Shown here one piece after another: positions 7,599 to 15,517 of a stretch of DNA of 35,272 nt. This DNA comes from an uncultured Oscillospiraceae bacterium. GTDB lineage: Bacteria; Bacillota; Clostridia; Oscillospirales; Oscillospiraceae. The stretch lies in contig CANPWM010000018.1 of assembly GCA_947584295.1 (NCBI GenBank), forward strand, positions 1 through 35,272, given 5' to 3'. The notes below the pieces were generated by a model. The model saw nothing but the letters and a program-made list of their open reading frames with translations, was not told where the DNA came from and searched no databases. Made by a program: the position numbers and the translations under genes. Position 1 is the stretch's first letter. The number at the start of each line of letters is the position of its first letter.

Positions 7599-8326
7599 TC
7601 CGCCGCCCCTTCCTCCGGCGCGCCGGCGCTCTGCCCCTCCGTCACGTCAAAGAAGAGCTGCTCCAGGGTCTCGCCCCGCTCCGCCAGCTCCTCCCGGCCC
7701 ACGTTGGCCTGGATCTTCCCCGCGTCCATGATGAGCGCCCGATCCCACAGCATATCCACGCTGTCGATGATGTGGGTGCTGACCAGGAGCGTACAGCCTT
7801 TGGAGCGCAGCTCCTCGATGATCAGCTTCAGCTCCTTGATGGCGTGGGGATCGAGGCCGATCATCGGCTCGTCCAGGAGAATGACCCGCGGCTCCGGCAG
7901 AAGCCCCAGGCAGATGTTCAGCTTCTGCTGCATTCCCTTGGACAGCTCGTCGCCGAATTTCCGCCGCTTGTCCTCCAGCTCAAAGCGCCGGAAAAGCTCG
8001 TCGATGCGGCCCTTGTAGTCCGTCAGCTTATAGGCCCGGGCCAAAAACTCCATATGCTCCGACACCGTCAGGTTGGGGTACAGGGACGGCATCTCCGGGA
8101 TATAGCCCAGCAGGCGGCGGGCCTCCGGGGACTTGTTGGGGTGTCCCCCCACGGTGATGGCCCCCTCGAACTTGAGAAAGCCGATGACGGACTTCATCAG
8201 GGTGCTTTTGCCCGCCCCGTTGGGGCCCAGAAGCACCGTGACGCTCCCCGGCTCCAGCCGGAAGGTGACGTCGTCGCAGGCCGTGACCTTGCCGTATTTT
8301 TTGGTGACATGGGAAACTTCAAGCAT
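7595..8326 (-). CDS. ABC transporter ATP-binding protein
   Basis: The 243-residue ATPase has Walker A GPNGAGKST (residues ~34-42), an LSKGMQQKL signature (~128-136), Walker B VILLDEP with the D-loop GLDP, and a switch histidine in STHI. The KGMQQK signature is typical of the ATPases of DRA-like and bacteriocin/ABC-2 exporters. It hydrolyses ATP on the cytoplasmic face to drive the permease encoded directly downstream, with which it overlaps by four bases. The ATG has a GGAGGT site seven bases upstream. A near-consensus promoter lies at 8381-8409. The C-terminus ends in an acidic/alanine tail. The substrate is not evident. Confidence 0.93.
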   Translation of the reverse strand: MLEVSHVTKKYGKVTACDDVTFRLEPGSVTVLLGPNGAGKSTLMKSVIGFLKFEGAITVGGHPNKSPEARRLLGYIPEMPSLYPNLTVSEHMEFLARAYKLTDYKGRIDELFRRFELEDKRRKFGDELSKGMQQKLNICLGLLPEPRVILLDEPMIGLDPHAIKELKLIIEELRSKGCTLLVSTHIIDSVDMLWDRALIMDAGKIQANVGREELAERGETLEQLFFDVTEGQSAGAPEEGAAE

Positions 8327-8380
8327 CAGGTGTACCTCCGATCTTGGCCGTAAAGCGGTCTTTACTCTGTAAGCTTCTTA

Positions 8381-8409
8381 AATATAGCAAATATAGCACA
8401 TTTTGTCAA
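8381..8409 (-). promoter_or_regulatory. Strong sigma-A promoter of the ABC ATPase-permease/protease operon
   Basis: Minus strand TTGACA (8404-8409), 17-base spacer, TATATT (8381-8386). Confidence 0.85.
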
Positions 8410-8451
8410 ATCCTCCAAGGACACAAACAGCGAAAATACGTCCAGAGGGAC

Positions 8452-8481
8452 AAAAAAGCCCCGGCGGTTCCCCGCCAGGGC
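8452..8481 (-). terminator. Rho-independent terminator after the FtsX permease gene
   Basis: On the minus strand a 10-bp stem (8472-8481 with 8458-8467, one G-U pair, loop of four) is followed by six T (8457-8452). It lies about 90 bases beyond the stop of the FtsX-type permease and before the next operon's promoter. Confidence 0.85.
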
Positions 8482-8522
8482 AGTCGTTCACAAAAAATTA
8501 ATTAGATTTATAATATTTTTAC

Positions 8523-8551
8523 TTGACAAATAAGCGTTTCTGTGGTATAAT
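8523..8551 (+). promoter_or_regulatory. Full-consensus promoter directed antisense into the FtsX permease gene
   Basis: TTGACA (8523-8528), 17-base spacer, TATAAT (8546-8551) with a TG at the extended -10 position. The 30 bases upstream are almost all A/T, like an UP element. Transcription would start near 8558 and immediately enter the 3' end of the minus-strand permease gene at 8574. No plus-strand gene follows. Confidence 0.75.
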
Positions 8552-8573
8552 CCAACCATACAGAAGCGGCGCC

Positions 8574-11500
8574 TCACTCGGCGGCCTTCAGGGCCTCGGC
8601 GGGGTTTATTTTCCTGAGCCGCAGGAACATCAGCCCGTCCACCAGGACGCTGAACAGGAACGTCAGGGCGATGCTGTAAACGTAGCTCATGGGCAGGACC
8701 CGGGGGGTGAAGTGGATCAGGTCGATCTTGATCTGCCCCATCACATAGGCGTTCAGCGCCAGCCCCAGGGGGACTCCCGCCGCCGCCCCCAGGACGGTCA
8801 GCAAAAAGTTCTCCCGCAGCACGTACAGGGCCGATTCCAGGTCGAAGAAGCCCAGCACCTTCACGGTGGCCAGCTCCCGGAGCCGCTCCTGGATATTGAT
8901 GTTGGTCAGGTTATAGATGACCACAAAGGCCAGGGCGGCGGCGCAGACGATGGTCAGCAGGACGATGTAGATAAGGCTCTCCATCATGTTCCCGATGCGT
9001 GTCCGCAGCTCCTGGCTGGCGGAGGCGGTCAGCACGTCGTCCATGCCCAGAATAGCCGCCAGGGCCTCCCCGGTGGCGACGCCGTCCCCCTTCAGCACCA
9101 GGGCGTAGTTGATGTCCGGCTGTCCGCCGGTAAAGGCTTCGTAGGTGTCGGAGCTTATGTAGATGTTGTTGTAGATGTAGTTGTCGTATATCCCCGAGAC
9201 GGTCAGCGTCATGGAGGCGTCGTCGTCCCGCAGCTCCAGGGTGTCCCCCACCTTCACCCCCAGCGCCCCGGCAAGGCCGTTGTTGATAAGGGCCTCCCCC
9301 TGGCCGGGGAAGGGCAGGGGCGTGCCGCCCCGGTGGAAGTCCATGAACTCCCCCACGCGATCCAGGGAGTCGGAGGCCACGGCGTTGAGATAGACCTCCT
9401 TCTCCGCCCTGTTGGCGGAGGCGGTGTAGGAGCTCTGGTGGAGGAACAGCGCGTCGGCGGCCATGTCCCCGGCGTCCTCCAAAAACGCCTCCTGCTGGGC
9501 CTTATCCAGATGCCCGGAGAAGGTGACGGTGAAATCGTAGAGGGAGATCTCCGTGAACTGATAGTCCACCACGTTCCTGATGGAGTCGTTGATGCCCATG
9601 CCCGTCATCATCAGGGCGGTACACCCGGCGATGCCCAGGATCATCATAAACACCCGGGATTTGTAGCGGAAGATGTTCCGCACCGTCACCTTCCACAGAA
9701 AGCTGAGCCTGTTCCAGATGAAGGGGACGCGCTCCAGCACCACCCGCTTCCCGGCCTTGGGGGCCTTGGGGCGGATCACGTTGGCCGGCACGTCGCTCAG
9801 CTCCTTCCGGCAGGAGAGCCACGTCACCGCCAGCATGGAGGCCAGATACAGAAGGAAGGTGACCCCGGACAGCTTAAGGTCGAAGAAGAACTCGATGTTG
9901 TCCGAGAAAGAGTACATGATCTTATAGGCCTGCCACACCACCAAGGGTATGACCCTGGAGCCCAGCAGGATGCCGGAAACGCACCCCACCACCGTGGCAA
10001 GCCCTGCGTAGGAGAGGAACTTGCCCATGACCTTAAAGCGGGAATAGCCCAGGGCCATCAGCACGCCCAGCTGGGAGCGCTGTTCCTCCACCATGCGGGA
10101 CACGGTGGTGATGCAGATCAGCGCCGCCACCAGGAAGAAGAACACCGGGAACACCGCCGAGATGGAGCGGACGATGGAGGCGTCGGACTCAAAGCAGGCG
10201 TAGCCCACATTGGCCCAGCGGCCCAGCAGATACGTGTCCGGGTAGGCGATGTCGTCTATCTCCCGCCGCGCGTCCTCCAGCTCCTTTTCCGCGTCGGCCA
10301 GCTCCGCCTCCGCGTCGGCAAATTCCCGCTCCGCCTCCGCCTTGGCGTCCTCATATTCCGCAAGGCCGTCGTCATAGTCTATGTGGCCCTGATCCAGCTC
10401 CGCCCGGGCGTCCTCCAGCTCCGTCCTGGCCTCGTCCAGCGTCCTGGCCGTGTCGTCAAGCTGTCTCTCCGCGTCCACCAGCTCCCGCTGTCCCGCGTCA
10501 AGCTGGGCGCGGGTGTCCATGAGCGTTGCCTGGGCCTCGTCCAAGGCGGCCTTCGTCCCGGCCAGCCGCGCGGAGGCGTCGGCCAGCTCCGCTCCGGCGG
10601 CGTTGAGCTGTCCGTAGGCGTCCAGCAGATCGCCCACCCCCGGCAGCGTCCCCAAAACGGGCATGGCCTCCACCGCCGCCGCCAGCTCCTCTATGGAGCC
10701 GTAGGAGAACCCTCCGGCGGCAAGCTGTTCCAGCGCCCCCTGGGCCGTCACGTCAAAGGCCGCCCTGTTTTGGTCGTATTCCGCCTGTTGGCCGGCTAAA
10801 AGCGCCGCCCCGGCGTTGTAGGCCTCCAGGCCGTCGTTATATTCCTGAAGGCCCTCCTGGTACTGGGCCTCCCCGTCCTGAAGCTGTGCCTGGGCGTCGG
10901 CAAAGTCCCTCAGCGCGTCCTGATACCGGGCCTGCCCGTCCTCGTAGTCCCGTAGGCCCTGCTCATAGTCGCGCTCGCCGTCCTCCAGCTCCTTTTTGGC
11001 GTTTTCCAGCTCGAGCCTGGCGTCCTCCAGCTCCCGCTCCGCGTCGGCCCGCTCCCGCCGGTAGTCGGCAAGCCCGTCCTCATATTCCTGCTCCGCGTCC
11101 TGGAGCTGTGCCTGGGCGTCGGCTATCACGCTGTCGTACCGGGCCTGGGCGCGGGCCTCGGCCAAGGCCGTCAGCGGCTCCTCCAGGGCCTCGCTCCGCC
11201 GGTCGTAGGCGTCGGTGTACGCCTCCGGCATGTCGGGACAGCGCAGATACACCGCGGTGTAGTAGTCCGCGTCGATGGCCTCCGGCGTCACGTAGCAGAA
11301 AGCCGCCACCGAGCCGGAACCCAGGGACGTACTGCCCCGTTCGAAGTTGAGATACAGCGGCGAGGTGCATACCCCCGTCACCGTCAGCTCCCGGACGGTA
11401 AACAGCTCCAGGGTGTCCTGGTCGTTGGCGGGGGAGAGGTATATCTTGTCCCCGGGCTTTTTCCCGGACCAGGAGTCCGCCAGACATTCGTTGGGGGACT

Positions 11501-11873
11501 CCGGCAGGCGGCCCTCCAAAAGCTCCGGCACGTTGATCCGCTCCGGCAGGGTGTAGAAGGCGTACACCGAGTCGATGTTCTCCCCGAAATTCACCAGGGC
11601 GTCCACCTGAAAGCTCCCCTCCGCGTCCAGCACGGCGGGGTCGGCGGCCATGGCCTCCACGTCCTCCTGGGTCAGTCCCAGGGTGTTGGCGGCGGAGAAA
11701 TCGTAAAAGCGCGTCTTGTCAAGATAGGTGTCCGCCGTGGCCGTCATGGCCTTCTGGGACACCCTCAGGCCCACGAAAAAGCCGCTCCCCAGGACGATGA
11801 TGGCCAAAATAGCCAGAAACCGCCCCGGCGAGCGCAGGATCTCCCGGTATGTGTTCTTGAAAAGAGGAGACAT
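8574..11873 (-). CDS. FtsX-family ABC transporter permease with long extracellular coiled coil
   Basis: This 1099-residue permease has one N-terminal membrane segment (~20-40) after the SPLFKNTYREILRSPGRF motif, an extracellular domain (~40-235), and a highly charged coiled coil (~240-540) built from repeated E/D-L-x-D-A and D-G units. The coil is broken at ~360-435 by a less charged insert. Two FtsX domains follow: three membrane segments at ~568-700, a second extracellular domain (~760-960), and a final three-segment block ending in INPAEALKAAE. FtsX/MacB permeases move lipids, peptides or act on the envelope rather than forming a simple channel. Its ATPase partner lies directly upstream. 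ATG 11871-11873 was chosen because an AAAGGCG site precedes it; a TTG 18 bases upstream is also in frame. The substrate is unknown. Confidence 0.9.
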   Translation of the reverse strand: MSPLFKNTYREILRSPGRFLAILAIIVLGSGFFVGLRVSQKAMTATADTYLDKTRFYDFSAANTLGLTQEDVEAMAADPAVLDAEGSFQVDALVNFGENIDSVYAFYTLPERINVPELLEGRLPESPNECLADSWSGKKPGDKIYLSPANDQDTLELFTVRELTVTGVCTSPLYLNFERGSTSLGSGSVAAFCYVTPEAIDADYYTAVYLRCPDMPEAYTDAYDRRSEALEEPLTALAEARAQARYDSVIADAQAQLQDAEQEYEDGLADYRRERADAERELEDARLELENAKKELEDGERDYEQGLRDYEDGQARYQDALRDFADAQAQLQDGEAQYQEGLQEYNDGLEAYNAGAALLAGQQAEYDQNRAAFDVTAQGALEQLAAGGFSYGSIEELAAAVEAMPVLGTLPGVGDLLDAYGQLNAAGAELADASARLAGTKAALDEAQATLMDTRAQLDAGQRELVDAERQLDDTARTLDEARTELEDARAELDQGHIDYDDGLAEYEDAKAEAEREFADAEAELADAEKELEDARREIDDIAYPDTYLLGRWANVGYACFESDASIVRSISAVFPVFFFLVAALICITTVSRMVEEQRSQLGVLMALGYSRFKVMGKFLSYAGLATVVGCVSGILLGSRVIPLVVWQAYKIMYSFSDNIEFFFDLKLSGVTFLLYLASMLAVTWLSCRKELSDVPANVIRPKAPKAGKRVVLERVPFIWNRLSFLWKVTVRNIFRYKSRVFMMILGIAGCTALMMTGMGINDSIRNVVDYQFTEISLYDFTVTFSGHLDKAQQEAFLEDAGDMAADALFLHQSSYTASANRAEKEVYLNAVASDSLDRVGEFMDFHRGGTPLPFPGQGEALINNGLAGALGVKVGDTLELRDDDASMTLTVSGIYDNYIYNNIYISSDTYEAFTGGQPDINYALVLKGDGVATGEALAAILGMDDVLTASASQELRTRIGNMMESLIYIVLLTIVCAAALAFVVIYNLTNINIQERLRELATVKVLGFFDLESALYVLRENFLLTVLGAAAGVPLGLALNAYVMGQIKIDLIHFTPRVLPMSYVYSIALTFLFSVLVDGLMFLRLRKINPAEALKAAE

Positions 11874-11919
11874 ACGCCTTTCACCCCTCAAACCGACCGT
11901 CTGTGGTTTTCCAAAAAGC

Positions 11920-12621
11920 TCACCATTCGATCTCCGAAATGGGCGTGGGAGTTGGGTTCAGCTTCACGTCCCGCACCGTCCCGCTGCGGACGGTGATGAC
12001 CCTGTCGGCCATGGCCGTCAGGGCGGAGTTGTGGGTGATGATCAGCACCGTCATGCCGGACTTCCGGCTGGTGTCCTCCAAAAGCTGTAAGATCTGCTTG
12101 CCGGTGTTGTAGTCCAGCGCCCCGGTAGGCTCGTCGCACAAAAGCAGCTTGGGGTTCTTGGCCAGGGCCCGGGCGATAGCCACCCGCTGCTGTTCGCCGC
12201 CGGAGAGCTGGGAGGGGAAGTTGCGCAGGCGCTCCCCCAGGCCCACGGCCCGGAGGGTCTCGGCGGCGTCCAGGGGATCGGGGCAGATCTGGGCCGCCAG
12301 CTCCACGTTCTCCAGGGCCGTCAGGTTCTCGATCAGGTTATAGAACTGGAACACGAACCCCACGTCCCGCCGCCGGTAGGCGATGAGCCTCTTGGGCGGG
12401 TAGGCGGACACCTCGTCCCCGTCCAGCAGGATCTTCCCCGCCGTCAGGGTGTCCATGCCCCCCAGAATGTTCAGCAGGGTGGTTTTTCCCGCGCCGGAGG
12501 GGCCGACGATGACGCAGATCTCCCCCTTCTCCACGGTGAAGGACACCCCGTGCAGGGCCTCTACCTCCACCTCGCCGGAGCGGTAGGTCTTCTTCACGTT
12601 CTCAAATTGGATAAACGCCAC
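11920..12621 (-). CDS. MacB/LolD-type ABC transporter ATP-binding protein
   Basis: The 233-residue ATPase begins [16 protein letters not shown]. It has Walker [10 protein letters not shown], the signature [15 protein letters not shown], Walker [13 protein letters not shown] and the switch histidine in IITHN. The [19 protein letters not shown] stretch between Walker A and the signature is typical of the family that pairs with FtsX-like permeases. The GTG start (12619-12621) has a GAGGTGA site upstream; the open frame extends 26 codons further but without a good site. It is followed after 46 bases by the permease gene and almost certainly forms one transporter with it. A lone -10-like TATACT lies upstream on this strand without a clear -35. 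Confidence 0.93.
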   Translation of the reverse strand: MAFIQFENVKKTYRSGEVEVEALHGVSFTVEKGEICVIVGPSGAGKTTLLNILGGMDTLTAGKILLDGDEVSAYPPKRLIAYRRRDVGFVFQFYNLIENLTALENVELAAQICPDPLDAAETLRAVGLGERLRNFPSQLSGGEQQRVAIARALAKNPKLLLCDEPTGALDYNTGKQILQLLEDTSRKSGMTVLIITHNSALTAMADRVITVRSGTVRDVKLNPTPTPISEIEW

Positions 12622-12693
12622 GGCTCTCACCTCATCTGTTGACAGTATAGCAGGAAAAACGGCCCTTAGTGTGAATATTCGGTGAAATTTTAC

Positions 12694-12722
12694 TTGCAAA
12701 ATTTAACTGAAAGATATATGCT
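12694..12722 (+). promoter_or_regulatory. Promoter of the Pr6Pr/YitT genes
   Basis: TTGCAA (12694-12699), 17-base spacer, TATGCT (12717-12722). A GGGAGG ribosome binding site and ATG follow at 12757. Confidence 0.6.
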
Positions 12723-12756
12723 TAAAGGGTGAATACTTATTGGGAGGCGTATTCTC

Positions 12757-13410
12757 ATGCTGCACGTTTTTGAGCTTATCAGTTCCCTGGCCATCGCCGT
12801 ACTGGCGCTGGTGGGCGTCTTTCTCCAGGCCGGCTTCCACGAGGGCCGGTATAGGCTGGGCACCTTCTCTTATTACACAAACCTTTCCAACCTGATCACC
12901 GGCGTCTATCAGCTGCTCCTCTTCATCTTCGCTCTCCCCGGCAGCGCCGTCTACGGGCGCCTCGCCGGCGCGGGGGTGCGCTTCAGCCTGACGCTGATGA
13001 TCTGGGTCACCCACCTTATCTACCACTTCCTGCTGGTGCCGGACTACAAGAAAAAGCAGGGGGAGAAGTTCAAATCCGAGTGGGCCACCTTCAAGAATCT
13101 GGACGTCCACTATGTGGTGCCTCTGCTGGCCCTTTTGCAGTGGCTGGTGTGCGCCGATAAAAACGTCCCCTTTGTCGCCGTGTTCGCCTGGCTGTTGATC
13201 CCCCTGGCCTACCTCGCCTTCGCCATGGTGCGGGCGATGATTTTGGGGCCGGAACCCAAAAGCGGCGTTTTCCGCTACCCCTACTCCTTCATGGATCTGG
13301 ACGAGCAGGGGGGAAAGCAGTGGTGTATCAACATCGGCATGGCCCTGGGCTTCTATGTGATCCTGGGGCTGGTGCTGTACGGCGTGAGCTGGCTTTTCCG
13401 CGTCGTCTGA
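12757..13410 (+). CDS. Pr6Pr-type six-helix membrane protein
   Basis: A 217-residue protein with six hydrophobic segments. It carries the YYTNLSNL motif after the first helix (residues ~41-48) and a WVTHLIYHFLLVP motif near 85-97. These fit the predicted six-transmembrane (Pr6Pr, FAR-17a/AIG1-related) family, whose bacterial members have no established reaction. Conserved histidines (VTHLIYH, NLDVHY) lie near membrane faces, as in the related eukaryotic serine hydrolases, but catalysis here is inference. The start has GGGAGG nine bases upstream. It is followed 19 bases later by the YitT-family gene, so the two are probably co-transcribed. Confidence 0.7.
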   Translation: MLHVFELISSLAIAVLALVGVFLQAGFHEGRYRLGTFSYYTNLSNLITGVYQLLLFIFALPGSAVYGRLAGAGVRFSLTLMIWVTHLIYHFLLVPDYKKKQGEKFKSEWATFKNLDVHYVVPLLALLQWLVCADKNVPFVAVFAWLLIPLAYLAFAMVRAMILGPEPKSGVFRYPYSFMDLDEQGGKQWCINIGMALGFYVILGLVLYGVSWLFRVV

Positions 13411-13429
13411 CGCTTCTCCGAGGTGAACC

Positions 13430-14329
13430 ATGTCCGCCTATAAGATCTCTTTAAAATCGCTCTTTTACATCTTGGTGGGCAATCTGGGGCTGGCTGTGGC
13501 CCTGGACTGCTTCTTCACCCCCAACGAGATCGCCGCCGGGGGCTTCGGGGGCGTGGGCGTCATCGTCAACTCCCTCCTGCCCGTCAGCGTGGGTACGGTG
13601 GTGTTCGTCATCTCCGTGCCGGTGTTCGTCTGGTCCTGGTTTTCCCAGGGGCCTGCCTACACCGTCTCCGCCCTGCTGTCCACCGCCGCCTTCTCCGTGC
13701 TGGCGGATCTGTTGTCCTTCCTGCCGTGCCTGACGGAAAACAGGCTCCTGGCCTCCGTCTGCGGCGGGGCGCTCTACGGCGTGTCCGGGGCCGTGCTGGT
13801 GCGGGGCTATGTGGCCGGCAGCGGCACCGACCTGCTGGCAAGGCTCCTGGTGACAAAAATCCGCCACATCTCCCTGGGTGCCTTTATCTTCATGTGCGAC
13901 GCGGCGGTGGTGCTGGCCTCCGTCTTTGTGTTCGGGGATATCGAGTCCGGCATCTACGCCGGGGCCGCCATCGCCGTCTGCTCCTTCACCACCGACAAGC
14001 TGATCCACGGCTTCAACAAGGCCGTGGTGTTCGAGGTCATTCCCCCCGACGAGGAGAGCGCCGAGCGTCTGGCCCAGGCGGTGATGCGCAAGCTGGACCG
14101 GGGCGTTACCCTGATCCCCGCCGTGGGCATGTACCAGCGCAGCGACAGGCATTTGCTGATGATCGCCGTGTCCCCCAAGCAGATCTACGAGGTCAAGGAC
14201 ATGATCCACGCCCTGGCCCCCGGCTCCTTCGCCGTGATGCTCCACGCCAGCGAGGTCATCGGCGAGGGCTTCAAGGGCCTGGACGTGACCGTACCCCTGA
14301 AGGATCTGCCCCGCGACGGGAGGCTCTGA
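13430..14329 (+). CDS. YitT family membrane protein (DUF161 + DUF2179)
   Basis: This 299-residue protein has five to six N-terminal membrane segments (to ~residue 190) with the family motif FFTPNEIAAGGFGGVGVI (~28-45) and GYVAGSGTDLLARLL. A soluble C-terminal DUF2179 domain (~200-290) includes RGVTLIPAVGMY and the closing SDRHLLMIAVSPKQI region. YitT-type proteins are widespread in Firmicutes; their transported or sensed ligand is not settled. The ATG has AGGTGA seven bases before it. It lies 19 bases after the Pr6Pr gene. Confidence 0.9.
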   Translation: MSAYKISLKSLFYILVGNLGLAVALDCFFTPNEIAAGGFGGVGVIVNSLLPVSVGTVVFVISVPVFVWSWFSQGPAYTVSALLSTAAFSVLADLLSFLPCLTENRLLASVCGGALYGVSGAVLVRGYVAGSGTDLLARLLVTKIRHISLGAFIFMCDAAVVLASVFVFGDIESGIYAGAAIAVCSFTTDKLIHGFNKAVVFEVIPPDEESAERLAQAVMRKLDRGVTLIPAVGMYQRSDRHLLMIAVSPKQIYEVKDMIHALAPGSFAVMLHASEVIGEGFKGLDVTVPLKDLPRDGRL

Positions 14330-14357
14330 GCTTTTCCCGATCCTAAAAATCTTCCCC

Positions 14358-14446
14358 GCCCAAAGGAGGCGCTTCTATCTGATCCGTACGGGCCGGACAC
14401 CGGCCGGCCCGCCGATTTCCCATCTGCCCAAAGGAGGCGCTTTTAT
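14358..14446. repeat. REP-like hairpin flanked by duplicated ribosome binding site region
   Basis: Positions 14358-14378 and 14426-14446 carry the same 21-base sequence with one mismatch, including AAAGGAGG. Between them at 14384-14413 sits a copy of the CCGTACGGGCCGG hairpin. Only the second copy is followed by an ATG; in the first the corresponding bases read ATC. Confidence 0.8.
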
Positions 14447-15386
14447 GCTTGCCATTTACATAATCCTTGCCATACTGGGTCTGTTCGTCTTCTTGGAGAT
14501 CCTTTTCTTCCTCCTGGCCTTCGGCGGGCGCACCTGGGCCGACTTCACCAAGCACAACTTCTTCTTCAAGCCGGAGCTGCGTCCCTACGCCGACCTGATC
14601 CTCTCCGGCAAACGCTGGTGCCTGGAGACGCCCCATGAGGACGTGACTATCCGCGCTCAGGACGGCATACGCCTCCACGGGCGGTTTTACGACGTGCCGG
14701 ACCGCCGGGGGATCGTCATCATGATGCACGGCTACCGCTCCATGGCGGAGAACGACTTCTCCTGCTCCTCCGCGTACGTCCACGGCCAGGGCCTGGCCAT
14801 GCTCCTGGCCGACCAGCGGGCCCACGGCCAGAGCGGCGGCTTCGCCATGACCTTCGGCCTCCGGGAACACCTGGACCTGCTGGAATGGGTGCGCTATATC
14901 GCGGGGCGCTTCCCCGGGGAGAAGATCATTCTGGAGGGCCTGTCCATGGGGGCCTCCACGGTGCTGATGGCGGCGGGGGAGCCGCTGCCGCCGGAGGTCT
15001 CGGGCATTATCTGCGACTGCGGCTACACCTCCCCCCGGGAGATCATCAGCGCCGTCATAAAGAGCTATCACCTGCCCGTGGGCGTCTGTTACCCCATGGT
15101 GCGGCTGGCGGGGCGCGTCCTGGGCGGCTTTGACGTGGAGAGCTGTTCCGCCCTGGAGGCCGGAAAGCGCGCCGATCTTCCGGCCCTCTTTATCCACGGG
15201 GAGGCGGACGACTTCGTTCCCTGCCAGATGGGCCGGGACAACTTCGCGGCCTACGCCGGCCCCAAAAGGCTGTGTACCGTCCCCGGGGCGGGCCACGGCC
15301 TCAGCTACGTGGTGGATATGGAAAAATGCCAGAAGGCCCTGGTGGAATTTCTGAACGGCGTATTGGAAACAGAAAGTTTATCATGA
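14445..15386 (+). CDS. Membrane-anchored alpha/beta hydrolase
   Basis: The 313-residue protein has one N-terminal membrane segment (~3-26) and a serine hydrolase domain. The nucleophile elbow is GLSMGAS (S167), the acid is D255 in HGEADDFVP, and the histidine is H284 in GAGHGLSY. MMHGYRS (~93-99) forms the oxyanion loop and LADQRAHGQS is the usual following strand. This matches bacterial relatives of the BEM46/ABHD13-like group, which are esterases or peptidases of unknown substrate. The domain after the anchor could face either side; orientation is not shown. The start has an AAAGGAGG site that is part of the duplicated 14358-14446 element. No downstream partner gene is obvious. Confidence 0.88.
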   Translation: MLAIYIILAILGLFVFLEILFFLLAFGGRTWADFTKHNFFFKPELRPYADLILSGKRWCLETPHEDVTIRAQDGIRLHGRFYDVPDRRGIVIMMHGYRSMAENDFSCSSAYVHGQGLAMLLADQRAHGQSGGFAMTFGLREHLDLLEWVRYIAGRFPGEKIILEGLSMGASTVLMAAGEPLPPEVSGIICDCGYTSPREIISAVIKSYHLPVGVCYPMVRLAGRVLGGFDVESCSALEAGKRADLPALFIHGEADDFVPCQMGRDNFAAYAGPKRLCTVPGAGHGLSYVVDMEKCQKALVEFLNGVLETESLS

Positions 15387-15412
15387 ATTTTATAATTAAT
15401 TTTGATTTTCCC

Positions 15413-15441
15413 TTGACGAATCAGGGAGAATGAGGTAAAAT
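15413..15441 (+). promoter_or_regulatory. Promoter of the zinc-ribbon surface protein gene
   Basis: TTGACG (15413-15418), 17-base spacer, TAAAAT (15436-15441), preceded by an A/T-rich stretch. Confidence 0.75.
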
Positions 15442-15517
15442 GTTATGTAAATTGGGGCTTTGGTGGCCTCGCGTGAGCCGAACCCCTTTTCCAATGAGAT
15501 GATACGGAGGGATATTC

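Noticed and set aside
5301-8018. A 905-codon plus-strand open frame opposite the permease/protease and ATPase genes
   Set aside because: Its product is low-complexity Gln/His/Gly/Arg-rich sequence typical of the antisense strand of GC-rich genes, while the opposite strand encodes clear ABC and CPBP motifs.
8523-10799. A 758-codon plus-strand open frame following the strong promoter at 8523
   Set aside because: The translation is antisense-like (Gln/His/Gly/Val-rich) with no ribosome binding site or domain. The minus strand here encodes a recognisable FtsX permease. The promoter itself is kept as a finding.
12642-12647. Minus-strand TATACT as promoter of the MacB/LolD-type ATPase
   Set aside because: No acceptable -35 sequence lies 16-18 bases upstream, so it was not listed as a promoter.
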